DNA of 64,000 bases from Diphasiastrum complanatum (GCA_029204225.1 CM055097.1:9359593-9423592); one strand, 5' to 3'. Numbered from the stretch's first letter, positions 23,042 to 33,689 are shown. Notes: generated by a model not told the origin, from the letters alone. Numbers and translations are program-made.

Positions 23042-23170
23042 GGGGGGGGGGGGGGGGGGGGGAGAATGTCATGTCCATGTCCTGTATAAGGGAATCAGAA
23101 TAATTCTTGATGTGGATAGCCAGTCACTCCAGTTGTATTTGGCTATTAACCAGGGTAAGGAAAGTGTCCA
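23042..23170 (+). mobile_element. G1 polypurine tract with G21 run and start of 3' LTR
   Basis: A perfect run of 21 G (23042-23062) plus AGAA is followed by TGTCATGTCCATGTCCTG at 23067, the G1 LTR start also seen at 38240. LTR similarity fades after roughly 100 bp, where copia-related DNA follows. The homologous tract at 221-230 has only seven G. Confidence 0.7.
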
Positions 23171-23249
23171 AGCAATTTGATGACATAGTACTTATGAACA
23201 CATAGTATTCAAAAGAACTCACAAACTATCTAGAAGCTCATAATTTAGA

Positions 23250-23610
23250 AGGATAAGAGATGTGGCATCAGGCAATGGTTGAGGAGATGGATTTGATTCT
23301 GAAAAACAATGCATGGGACTTGGTGCATTTATCAAAAGACAGAAGGGCCATCGAATGCAAATGGGTATTCAAATTAAGTTTGATTCAAAGGAGAAAAAAA
23401 GAAGAGAGATATAAAGCTAGAATCATGGAAAAAGGGTGCACTCAGGTAGAAGGATTAGACTTTGATGAAACCTTCATGCGAGTGGCAAGAATAAGATACA
23501 TCAGAGTTTTGTTAGCATGGGTTGTAATCAATGACATAGAAATATTCCAATTGGACATGAAAATGATCTTCTTAAATGAAGACCTCAGTGAAGATGTGTC
23601 ATGAATGTCA
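23250..23610 (+). pseudogene. copia reverse transcriptase N-terminal relic
   Basis: The frame from 23260 reads WHQAMVEEMDLILKN, the copia RT start, then AIECKWVFKLSL, RYKARIMEKG and the finger segment ending with FQLDMKMIFLNEDL where the family has QLDVKTAFLNG. It stops at 23602 before the YVDD loop. After 23610 to about 24440 I recognise nothing certain; it includes the probable LTR of the minus-strand copia ending at 24452. Confidence 0.75.
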
Positions 23611-24451
23611 AAGGATTCCTCAGTGCATGAATCTATGTCTATCAAATTCAAGTTATTGTCAATAGATCGATGATAGCTTACTTGATACAAGCTTTGAAGT
23701 TGCAAGGATCGACATGGTCAGTTTCGTGGACATACACGAATTCGATAAAGATGTGGAAATGTGAAAATGTCAAACAAGCCAAAGCTAGAGCATTACAATC
23801 GACATTAACTTTTGGTCACAAGAACAATTCAACCTACAAATTATGTGACCTACATGCAACAACCAAATGAAACAGAAAGTAAAGCAATCGACACGACACA
23901 AACACGATACTGGTAGGAATTTGATTAAGTTGAATGTGTGTATTCAAATGCATGATCTTTTTGAAATAATACTCTAGAAATTAGATAGAAACATCGAATA
24001 GTACACTCTAATCTAAGCATTTGACAATTATCTGATCAAATGTCTGATTCATTGTCTGATAAACGTTTTTATTGATGTGCTATCTAATATCTATACATGG
24101 TAGCTTCCCAATTTAAAAGAAGTTATAATTGATAGATTTACAATTTGGATTAAGGTACTACGTGTTGATGGCATCGCTATGGGACAGAACCTGTTCTGTT
24201 GGAGATTTTGTTCGGTCATGATGGAAATAGCGCTGAGTAGTAGAAATGACAAGTCATTAGAAAGTCTAACCATTTGTCTTCGATAGTTCGACTTAATAGT
24301 GTCGACATCTGTTATCGATTCCCTTGTAATTATGTAGATTGTTTGCAATCTAGTGTATTCCTACAGACTGTGTGACAGACAAGCATTTATTTATAGCAAA
24401 TGAATGGATTTAGATGAGTGGTAAGATTAGAAATGGAGAGAATAGAAATCT
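23611..24451. other. Unassigned, probably a copia LTR on the minus strand
   Basis: It lies directly downstream (minus strand) of a G14 polypurine tract at 24452-24465, so it should be the 3' LTR of the copia RT relic at 24466-25451. I cannot define its ends because no second copy is visible. No coding frame of note. Confidence 0.35.
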
Positions 24452-25451
24452 CCCCCCCCCCCCCCAAATTTTGAATCCTTGAATGCCTTGGTTTTTAAAT
24501 TCAAGATAGCACAAAATTTCTTGTGTGCCTCCTAACTTAATCCTTTTTGTAAATATATCAGTTTCCATGTATTGAGTTCTGTAAAATTTCAGACATACCT
24601 CGTTGTTGAATATCATGTCATGATGTAGTGGCACCAACCCTTGCCATGGAATTTGCTATTTTCGATAGATGGTTTGCTTCTATCCCCACTTCCACTCAAC
24701 CCAATCAATGTGCTTGCTCCTAGGATGAAATCTAGGATTGATCGATAATGCAATAGCACTTTAATTGTTGCACTAAATAATTGTTAGAGCAAATTGTCTG
24801 AGACCAATGTCAAACAATAAGTTTCTCAACCAGATTGTCTCTTGAGCAAGAAAATAAATCCAGAAGTGGATTTTCTTGTGTCGATATTGCCCACCCAATT
24901 CACAATTCCATGTAGTGTACGGGTGTTGTATGGATCAGTCTCTCCATAGCAAATCCAGAGGTCGATAGTAGCTGATGACTCTTAGTAGAGCCTTCCAATG
25001 GATTATTCCAAGGTCAATCATATATTGGCTTAAAGAGTTGACAACATATGCAAGATTGGGCTTTGTGGAGATCATTGCATATATGAGAGATCCGATAATT
25101 GACTGACATGAATATCCCTTCAATATGTCCTCCTCCTCTTTAGATTGAGGTCATTGCTCTTTAGATGGTTTAAGTCATAGATTCATAGGAGAATGTACAA
25201 GCTTGCAATTCATAAAATTGAATTTTTAGATAGCATGTTAAAGATATACCTCTACCGAATCAAGTAGAGTAGCTTCTTGTCTACATCTCTGCGGACGTGA
25301 ATCCCGCGACAAAAATGACCTTCCCCTAAGTTTGTCATCTCAAATTCTTGAGATAGCATCCTTTTGGTATCCTTTATCGATTCGATATTATTGCTGAATA
25401 ACAGAGTATCATCAACCTATAGCTTGATGATGATAAAGGGTTGTCGAATGG
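24452..25451 (-). pseudogene. copia-C reverse transcriptase and RNase H relic
   Basis: On the minus strand, from 25451 down: RQPFIIIKL, a stop, and VDDTLLFSNN, the palm loop with VDD kept; EFEMTNLGEGHF; then SIIGSLIYAMISTKPNLAYVV at about 25105 and the HWKA segment; then the RNase H end with ADIFTK-type DIFTKRIKLGG. A polypurine tract with 14 G (24452-24465 as C on +) follows. The piece upstream of the palm loop is missing, because the Tat-like element inserted at CAAAG (25452-25456). A short copia-like stretch at about 12216-12260 may be the lost end. Related to the copy at 47940-50420. Confidence 0.75.
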
Positions 25452-25456
25452 CTTTG

Positions 25457-26279
25457 TGTAAGGTCAAAGATCTCGCGTAGTAGTAGCCCTCCCGCCTGTC
25501 AACAAGGGTTAGAACACTGGATAGGTGCCTAGCTATGAATAGATGCTACTTTTAGATAGTTCTCTACTTTTTCTCTAACTCTATTACCACTAACACTACA
25601 CACCCCTAACTCTACTCCACTAAACTAACATTCATCATGACTTTGTGAAGGAGAAAAATAGAATAGAAGAGAGGAAGAGAGTAATAGAGAGAAGGTGGAG
25701 AGAGAGAATGAGGGTGGAGGTTAGCTCAATTGCTCCTTGTGCTTGCTAATGCAAAAACTTTAACTATGGAAACCAAAAAACTTGCAAACTTGAGAGCAAA
25801 AGGAAAACACAATCAAGCACATTAGCAAGTACTGAATAGCAAGTGAGGATGCTTCTCTCCAAAATTTGGTAGAGTTTCCTCCTTCTCATTAAGCATGAAA
25901 ATAGAGTACATGAGGTGCCTTTTTATAAATGGGGAAGGCCCTTGCCCCAAAATTCTATTGGCTAATATGTACATTGAACCTAACCATTTATCTTGGGCCC
26001 AACTTAATCCAAGGGTCCACAAAAAGTACATTAAAATTCACAAGATTCATGTGAGCCCAATTTGGACCCAACTCTAAAATAATAGAATTCTAAGTTTAAA
26101 ATGACTTTGGGCCTCAAGTTTTATTTTAACTACAAGGGGCCCAAGTCCATTATTTATATTTACAATCGCCTTGCGTGCTCATTGGATCATGGGCTTATAC
26201 GCACAGGAAGCCATGCCCTCGCAACATAGTTATTGTCTCGTTTTCTTTTGTTCACTCTATGTTGGGAATACCCCCAACA
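25457..26279 (-). mobile_element. 3' LTR of Tat-like element (823 bp, complete)
   Basis: Minus-strand ends are TGTTGGGGG (26279) and ..GACCTTACA (25457). It is followed by CAAAG, which also precedes the 5' LTR at 12261. Nearly identical to 12261-13064, so insertion was recent compared with its surroundings. The internal region up to 26280 shows no purine-rich tract directly before the LTR (the last bases are GCCGTGGGTCC). This suggests a deletion that removed gag, pol and the normal tract. Confidence 0.85.
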
Positions 26280-29160
26280 GGACCCACGGCCTGAAGTAGT
26301 GGTGGTCCCTCGGCACTCTGCCAGTTCAGTAAAGTGAGAGCTTGGCTCGTCGCTGGTTGATCAGATAAGACATTACGTCTTCCATGAAGGTGATTCTGCC
26401 AATATCTTTCAAGTCCTTACTTTTGTGCAGGGACTTGTGGATGCCGGTGATCCATCATTGATCGATCCAAGCTTGAAAGCGGCTCGTCCAGGGGTGGCCC
26501 AAAAGGCCGGCTCGGTAATTTACACGAGTGATTGGGAGCTGATCCTCCACACGACATTTACCCGTTGTTGCTAAGGACTGGTCACATAAGCCCTGATGGC
26601 CGCAGGGTCACGTTCGAAAAGCTACTGACGCCACTCAAGTTGTGGTAAGAGGGCGAGGAGTGCTTGCAGCTCGTTTTCCTTGATGGTTTGCGCTGAGAAG
26701 GATATCTACCAACCTCCTCTTGAAGACTCGTGGAGATATTTGGATAAGAACTCGTTGATTTTCTCCTCCACGGACTTGAAGCGTCTGAAAGCCCGGCTGG
26801 CAGATATCGTTCGTGAGCCTCTTGATCAGAAGGCTTGTCCTTCCCCTTGACTAAGGCTAGGACCCGTGTCTTGACCTTGGTCCTGCATTTCAGCTCCAGT
26901 ATCAGGGGGTCCTTGGTCCTGCCCGTCTGACCCTTGATCTTGACTTATTGCCTGCTGCCTGCTGGCCTTGGTCCTGGCTTGTACTTGCCTGTGTAGCATC
27001 AAAGAGAGGTGGCGTTGGAATCACCACCGGGGTTGGTTGAGTCTTCTTCTGCATGAATTGTTGACAAGCCTTGAGGGCTTGTTTGGCCTGGGCGAGCTCC
27101 TGAGTTGCGCTAGCCCGATATTTGTCGAACTATGCCTAGTAGCTGTTCAGAGTTTGGCTATAGACCTGCACCTGATGCTTGAAAAGATTCATCTGTGCTT
27201 GAGAGAGTGGCCTTGAGTCACGTGCAGATTGAGCTAACCAGGCGAGACCTGCACCTGACTCCTGAAAAGATTCATCTTTGCTTGAGAGAGTGGCCTTGAG
27301 TCAGGTGCGGGCTGAGCTAACTAGGCAAGTTTTTCACTTTGTAGAGCTTGTACCTCTGCCCCCAAGCGCGTATTTTTTGCTTCATATATCTGGAGTTGCA
27401 CCTAGAGGGGGGCAAGCCGTTGGGACGCTTTCAGACTGAAGCTCCCACACCTTGGTGGAGGCATCTGTCAGCACTTTGGAGAGGCTCTGGATATTTTGGT
27501 TGAGGGCATCCTCCTTCTGCTGCAGCTTTGTGATCTCCCGGTGCCCGTCTTGTTCGTGTTGTTGAGCAACCATGAGCTCTTGCTGCAGCTTCATGATTTT
27601 TGCTTGCAGCTGGGTGTTGTTCGTTGCCAAATGGAGTACCCGGCTGTCCAATGATGCCCTGGCTGCTACCGAGTCTTGGATGAATGTTCCCAAGGCTTGA
27701 TAGGCCATCGTTAAGTCCGCTGGAGCATCCGGTACATTGGCGCTTGCAGTGTGGTAGTGGCCCCGACGACCTGTATAGTGCGGTCGTCGTTGTCTTTAAT
27801 GAGGTTCTCCAATGATCTCTTGTCATCTAGGGCGGTGGGATCTGTCCGATCCGGTGATGGAATAAAAATCATCTGTACAAATGCGTCATCAAACAATGAT
27901 TGGTCACCCTCGGCAGCCTTTAACGGAGAAATGGGTGGTGTGAGAGGAACAGAAGTGGAAACATGGATGAGGACAGTTTGTCCAAATGAGAGAATGAATG
28001 AATAGAGGGGAACTGTAGGGTGGTGTGGAGGACGGAAGGAGAAGATGGAGCGAAAGTGGTCTGGCGTGGTGGTGAAAAGTTGATGACCTGCATCCACGCT
28101 AGAGTGTCCGAAGACAATTAGAAATTAGCAGGATTGAACTAGAGAGGGAGAGCGATGGGAACATGAGTAATGGATGATGCGATAGTAATGGAAGGGGTGG
28201 TAGAAAATGGAACAGAGGTGGAAGTAGTATCAACAAAAGAGATGGGAATGGAAATAGAAGCAGCAATTGTGGGTGGAACATGAGGAAGAGGAGCGACAAC
28301 AAAAACAGGAGGAGGGGGCTATATAGAAGAGGAAGTGACAGTGGTAGAAGCTGGAGTTGTTACTGGTGTGGTGGTGGTGGTACGGCGTCTGGTGGTAGGT
28401 GGAGATGAGGAGGAAGGGACAGTGCAACGCATTCTTTTGATGGCCGTCATGTCAGTAACTGCAGGTTGGATAGACGTGGATGCGGTAGATGGAAGATAGA
28501 GGTTAGTGTGTGGCACTATGGATGATAGAAGGCTGGAACGGCGGAAGCCGTGCACTTTCGCCTCGAGAAGTGCACATGCAAAGTTACACAATAGGGGGCC
28601 TGTTGTGATACGCTCACGTGTGTTGGGTTTGATGGAGATTGTTAGTTCATGGATGAGGAAGGCATGCCAGTCGTATGGCACAACCGTGGGGCTAGGGAAT
28701 CCCAGGAAGGTCTCTACAATCTGACTCAGTAGTGTGGATTGGATTCTGTCCTTGCAAAATGTTGAAAAAACCAGAAAGTTGTTCAACAAATGTGCGGCCG
28801 TCTGAATGACTAGTTCCGTGAAAGTCTCTATCAGGTACCCGTTGTTAGTTTGGATCGGAATTTCTGGTGCAGTCTGGGTGACAAAAGGTTTTATTAGGAC
28901 TTTTGCCTGACGATGAGAGATGCATTGGTGGTCACCGGACATAATGCCAACAGTGACCATCGAGCCCGCATTAATTCGTACCTTGTACGTGGTACCCTGG
29001 AACATGAAGTGGAAACGCAACTTCGGCGCATCCCAGGTGGTGTAAGCATGAAGGGCGAGAGGCCCATGTTGATGTCAGAGCTGAAAAGTGCCGGGTAAAA
29101 GCCCCTTACTTCAAGAAGAGAGTCCTTCTTGCTACTGATCGTCCAGATCTCATTGGCCAA
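26280..29160 (-). CDS. Unrecognised 5' ORF (ORF1) of Tat-like element, broken
   Basis: Minus strand, start MANEIWTISSKK at 29160, about 1.1 kb after the primer site. Segment 1 (29160-28500) is a globular-looking domain (FHFMFQGTTYKVR, VPYDWHAFLIHEL); it needs one frameshift near 29020. Segment 2 (28490-28320) is Ser/Thr/Pro-rich and stops at 28319. Segment 3 (28097-27714) holds an acidic stretch (KAAEGDQSLFDDAF). Segment 4 (27708-27382) is a Gln-rich predicted coiled coil (KIMKLQQELMVAQQ). The remainder to 26280 is Gln/Gly-rich and then unclear, with an 83 bp duplication. There is no gag, RT or knuckle. An extra ORF between leader and gag is known in Tat/Ogre-type elements; assignment to that class is inference, and the function is unknown. 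Confidence 0.5.
27163..27328 (-). repeat. 83 bp tandem duplication inside ORF1
   Basis: GACCTGCACCTG starts both units, at 27163 and 27246. The two units agree at most positions across 83 bp. Because 83 is not a multiple of three, the duplication shifts the reading frame, which helps explain the loss of a clear frame below 27380. Confidence 0.9.
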
Positions 29161-29199
29161 AAATAAAAATCATGCCTCTTATGGTGGTTTTCCTTAAGG

Positions 29200-30260
29200 G
29201 TTGGATGTGCGAGGGTTCTTTAGCTGTCTAGCAGACAAAAAACCTTGATATCTCTTAGATATTTGGGAAGTAACTCTCGCAAGGATCACATGAGCTAAAT
29301 CTGGCATGGATCTGACTCTAAAAATCTCTGCGAGAGTTAACTCTTGCAAGAATTGAAAATTTCACTGTTTGCGATGGTTCAAAACCACTAATTTGGCTTC
29401 ATCTTCACCAATAGTTAGTACTAACTCTCGCAGGCTTCATCACTAATAGAAATTGTCATTCTGGATCGATTGGAGTGATATGCGAGAGTTCTCTTTGAAT
29501 GGATTTGCTGGATCTTCACTATTTAGTGATTTTTTAGCACTTAAACCCAATTTTCTACTCACTGGAATCAAACTAACTTTCGTAGACTCTTCTGTGTCCT
29601 GGTCTCACTGAGATGGAACTTCAAAATTTTCTACAAGTGTTGTTGTCCACTAGAACTGAAAATTTTAGTGTCTGCAAGGGTTCTTTAGTATTTTCCCACC
29701 TTTTTTCCACTGGGAACTCTTGCACAGGCACTTAGACAGTGAACTAACTCTCGCAAGCTTCTATGTCTCCTGGTCTGATTGAGATGGAACTTCAAAAGGC
29801 TCTGCCAGAGTTCTTATAAAGATTTGAAGTTTTTTGGTTTTTTTACAAGGATTTTTTGAGTTTTTATGATTTTTTCTCTGATTTTTGCAATCTGCTTGGA
29901 ATTAACTCTCACAAGATTCTATGCGGGTCTAGGACAGTACCCTGGAGCTGCTGCCAGTCATGCGAGGGTTATCTCTCACTGGTTTTGGAGAAAACAAAAG
30001 CTGATGGAAATTTTGGCTCTTTTTCCCTCCAAAATACAGATTGGCGTGCTTTTTGGAATTTCTCAGGTTTTGGTTTGGATGTCGAGCCCTTAGAGTCTAT
30101 TCAGGGTCTCCTCTACCCTCTCACACCTCCTCCGCTAGCTGTAAACAGTCCAAACACAGAAAAATTCAAAAAATTAACTCTAAACACCCAAACATCTACC
30201 TAAAACTACTCCAAAAGCAAGAAATAGCTAAAATGCAGCTATGCTAGTTAGGGAAAACCT
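29200..30260 (-). other. Tat-like leader with scattered AACTCTCGCA motif
   Basis: Between ORF1 and the primer site lies about 1.1 kb with no conserved frame. The decamer AACTCTCGCA or a close variant occurs on the + strand at 29272, 29339, 29423, 29575, 29715, 29746 and 29904. Its reverse complement (TGCGAGRGTT or variant) occurs at 29208, 29329, 29481, 29673 and 29961. The pair 29329-29348 is a perfect back-to-back inverted pair except for one base. Confidence 0.7.
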
Positions 30261-30279
30261 ATCCCCGGCATCGGCGCCA
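30261..30279 (-). promoter_or_regulatory. Primer-binding site TGGCGCC type, Tat-like element
   Basis: On the minus strand TGGCGCCGATGCCGGGGAT begins one base after the LTR end ..CCCTACA (30281). TGGCGCC.TTGCCGGGGA-like sites are typical of Tat, Ogre and Athila lineages of plant gypsy elements; this assigns the element to that side of the family. Confidence 0.8.
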
Positions 30280-30280
30280 C

Positions 30281-30298
30281 TGTAGGGTCAAAGATCTA
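30281..30298 (-). mobile_element. Displaced last 18 bp of the Tat-like 5' LTR
   Basis: Minus strand AGATCTTTGACCCTACA matches the end of the complete 3' LTR (25457-25473) with one difference and abuts the primer site. It is the piece missing from the LTR at 12261-13064. Its other side (30299) is a gypsy-chromo LTR end, so 30298/30299 is an inversion junction. Confidence 0.8.
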
Positions 30299-30357
30299 CC
30301 TTGTGTTGCTTGTGACTGGCATGCTTAGAATAGGATCCTTGGTTTGAGGACTTTATA
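30299..30357 (+). mobile_element. Displaced terminal 59 bp of gypsy-chromo 3' LTR
   Basis: CCTTGTGTTGCTTGTGAC onwards to GAGGACTTTATA is identical, apart from orientation, to the 5' LTR end at 18833-18891. It completes the truncated LTR 13065-13483. GAAGT follows at 30358-30362. Confidence 0.9.
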
Positions 30358-30362
30358 GAAGT
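30358..30362 (+). repeat. GAAGT target-site duplication of gypsy-chromo element
   Basis: GAAGT here and its reverse complement ACTTC at 19330-19334 flank the two outer LTR ends of one gypsy element, 11 kb apart. The reading frame of copia protease is continuous across the duplication when the element is disregarded. Confidence 0.85.
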
Positions 30363-33008
30363 TGTGATAGATTCTAGAGCTACTGCTCATATCATCTCTA
30401 AAAGAGCTATGTTGTTTAGTTATTCTCCTTGTTACACTTAGAGATATGTCATTTTAGGAGATGGTAGTCAACATGATGTTTTTGGAATAGGAAGCTTGAG
30501 TTCACTCACTAGCTCTCCATTCAATAAGGAGGGTTATAAAGCTACGGAGCTTCTTGAATTAGTTCACTCAGATGTTTGTGGACCTTTGCACATTAGTTCT
30601 ATTGGTGGTGCACATTATTTTGTGACATTCATTGATGATTTTAGTCGATTAGCAATGGTTTATTTTATTGCTAACAAAAGTGAGGTTCTTTCGAAATTTA
30701 AAAAATTTCTCAGTTTTGTGCACTCTAAGACTTCAAAGAGAGTTAGACAACTGCGTACAGATCGTGGTGGTGAATATATTTTTGCAAAATTTCAGGAGTT
30801 TTGTACAAGCAATCACATTTTATATCAGTTTACGGCCATGTACATCCATCAGCATAATGGTGTTGCAGAACGGCGGAATCAAACTGTTGTTGAGGTAGCA
30901 CGCTGCATGATGATTCATGCAAAATTACCTACTAAAATTTGGGCATTGCAGAATCGTTCTTTACAATCTCTAGATAAGGAGAAAACTCCTTATGAATGTT
31001 GGACTGGGAAAAAGCCCAAAATATCAAATGTTAAAATTTTTGGATGTCTAGCATAATTATTTGTTCCTAAAGTTAAACGCAATAAGCTAGATGATACTTC
31101 TATACCAGGAATTCTAGTTGGATATGATGTTATCTCAAATTATCATAGAATTTATGTTCCAACTATGAAGAAATTTCATTTGTCTAGAGATGTACATTTT
31201 GATGAATCAAAGTTTATTGATGATCCTATATTCCATAAAAAGGAAGAAGTTGATGTACTAGGATATGATGTTTTTAAATTAATTCATGCTACTCCAGAAG
31301 AGCAGCCTATTGTTCCAACTATGCATGAACCTCTTCTTGATGAAGAAGAAGAAGAAGAAGTCATTGAACATGCATGTGAGGAAGAAAAAGAATTCGAAGA
31401 TGAGGAAGCTACTACATCACGGCCAAGGAGAGAAAGAAGAGAGCCAGTTTGCTTCCAAAGAGAATTTGGATATTCTGTGGAAGCTCCATCAACTTATGAA
31501 AAAGCCATGCGGAGCAAAGAACGAGATCAATAATGCAAAGCTATGGATGAAGAGATGGAGTCCATGTATCGACACCGAGTTTGGAAGCTGCAGCCTCTAC
31601 CACTAGGAAGAAAGGCCATAGATTGCAAATGGCTCTACAAGTTGAAGTTTTCAACCCGAAGGTGATATCACACGCTTCAAGGCCCGCTTTGTAACTTAAG
31701 GTTATTCTCAAAAGTTTGGAGTTGATTATTTTGATATTTTTTCTCCCGTTGTAAAGCGTGCTAGCATATGTTTGTTAGTTGCTTTGGCTACTTATTATGA
31801 TGCATCAGATAGATGAGAAAACATCATATTTATATGGCACACTAGACGAAACTATTTTTTATGAAGCAGCCATTAGGCTATGTGAGTAGACATCATCCTA
31901 GTTGGGTTTGCTTGCTTTTAAAAAGTATATATGGTTTAAAGCAATCCGCTAGGCAATGGAATAAAAAGATAGATCAAGTCTTTAGAGCATGGGGGTTCAT
32001 ACCATTCATTCCTGATGGTAGTGTTTATCTTAAAAGGGTGAATGAGTATCATGTATTATTCACAGTCTATGTTGATGATTCATTGTTGATAGGAAATTCT
32101 ACTCCTTTCATCAATCATTGTAAGAAGTTAATTGGCTCTATGTTTGATGTTTCGGAACTTGGAGAGGCAAAATTTTGCCTTGGAATTCAAATTCACCATG
32201 ACAGGGTAAAAGGCACTATTGCATGTCATCAACAACATTATATTTTGAAGATCCCGAAGGACTACAATATGCTGAAGTGCAAAGGCAAAGACATTCTCAT
32301 GTTACTTGGAGTAAAATTATCCAAGGTAGATCGAGCGAAGACTGAAGAGGAACATAAAGAAATGTCTCCTTATCACAGCTTGATTGGATCTTTAATATCT
32401 CACTACTTGGATGCGGCCTGATATTGCATATGCAGTTCATACTGTTAGTCAATTTGCTACTAACCTTGGTGTTATTCATTGGAAGCATGCTAAATATGTT
32501 TTACAATATTTGAAAGCTACTTCCGATTATGGAATTGTTTTCTCAAAGCAAGGTGGTCTATCACTTGCTTCACACAGTGATGCCAATTGGGCTTCTAATG
32601 TGGATGATTATAAAAGCATTACAGGAGGATGTAGTATACTTTTAGGGGCAGCCATCACATGGATATGCAAGAAGCAATCTTTCATTGCTCAATCCTCTTG
32701 CGAGGCAGAATACATCGTAGTCTCAAGAGTTTCTAATGAAATACTTTGGCTATGATTCATGCTTGAACATCTACATCAACTTAATGAAGGCCCGACTTCT
32801 TTATTTGTTGACAACACTTCTGCTATTATACTTTCAAAAGATGTCATTTTTTTTTGGGAGGACCAAACATATTCATATCAAATATCATTATTTGAGAGAT
32901 CTAGTCAAGAAGAAGATTATCTCCCCTATATTCTTACAAAGCCAAATAATTTCATCGTCATAGAAAGAAGCTTGGAGTATGTAAAATTGACCAAACTTAG
33001 GAGGGAGC
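30363..33008 (+). pseudogene. copia-B pol: protease, integrase, reverse transcriptase, RNase H
   Basis: Protease: VIDSRATAHI at about 30370, with Gly of the DSG triad changed to Arg. Integrase core 30496-31056: HSDVCGPL, LRTDRGGEY and NGVAERRNQT carry the D, D and E residues. The preceding zinc domain is deleted. Integrase C-terminus: GILVGYD after a stop at 31054, then an acidic linker of Glu repeats (31345-31420). RT (31861-32421): YGLKQSARQWNKK and VYVDDSLLIG, but its fingers at 31530-31860 are frameshifted. RNase H (32411-32755): ASHSDANWAS and SSCEAEYIVVS. Its end is frameshifted. Polypurine tract AGGAGGGAGC at 32999-33008. Confidence 0.9.
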
Positions 33009-33677
33009 TGTTATGGTTTAAGTTTGGAACAATTTTACCATGTATTTTGGTGCCACACAATATTAATTTGCGCTGTGCAACATTGTATTATCTCAAAGTT
33101 TAAATAGGCTTTCCAAGTTTGTAAAACATTATAATATGATTTATTGTAAAGGGTTTAACCTTTAGTAGGCCCAAAAAGTTTGTAAATGGGACCCTAGAGG
33201 CAATTCCACATGCTACCAACTATATGTTCGAACTTTGTCAATTTTGTATGTAGAAGAGGCCGCAATTTTCCTATCGTGGAAACTTGTGGATCAAGGCAAA
33301 CCATGCCAAGAATCATTGCATGAAGAGAGAATGTGAAAACCCATGCATAGAATGTGCATACTTGAGTCTTAGCATGTGGGACACCTACATTGACACTTGG
33401 AAGCCATGTACATCACATATCATTTGTTCTAATCTATAAAAGAGACCCTCATCTTCCTAGTGGGCACACTTCAGATGGAGAGGACTTTCTAACATATGCT
33501 ATTGTGTTTTGCTCTCTCTTGCTCATTAAATCTAGTGTTATGTTATTCATTTGTTTTCTAGATTGGTGTTTTATGGATCTTATTTCTTTCATTGTAATCT
33601 TGCTAATGTAATGTGTGAATTCTCTTCCTCTTTTGAGATCCTAGATCTAGTTTTTCGACCCGATCTTAGTTGCATCC
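33009..33677 (+). mobile_element. copia-B 3' LTR
   Basis: TGTTATGGTTTAAG begins directly after the polypurine tract. A TATA box (CTATAAAAGAG) lies at about 33435-33445 and the sequence ends near ..GTTGCATCCA. The right end is a guess, as no second LTR copy is in the window. Confidence 0.65.
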
Positions 33678-33689
33678 AAACAAAAGATC

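Noticed and set aside
25822-26031. A 69-codon frame that is identical on opposite strands at 12509-12718 and 25822-26031, suggesting a duplicated small gene
   Set aside because: Both lie inside the Tat-like LTR copies across the TATA box. The identity is explained by the LTR pair being almost identical, not by protein selection.
12261-26279. A foldback element or long inverted-repeat transposon with 804 bp arms
   Set aside because: The arms are LTRs with a TATA box. One of them abuts ORF1 internal sequence and the other is cut at 13064. The inverted arrangement comes from a later inversion, as the split target duplications show.
27431-27826. A 131-codon frame overlapping the coiled-coil part of ORF1
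   Set aside because: Shadow frame of the Gln-rich coiled-coil segment, which has the better composition and continuity with the neighbouring segments.
28319-28427. TTR-rich and HHH-rich short frames suggesting a low-complexity protein
   Set aside because: Different frames of the same Ser/Thr/Pro linker region; only the continuation of ORF1 makes sense.
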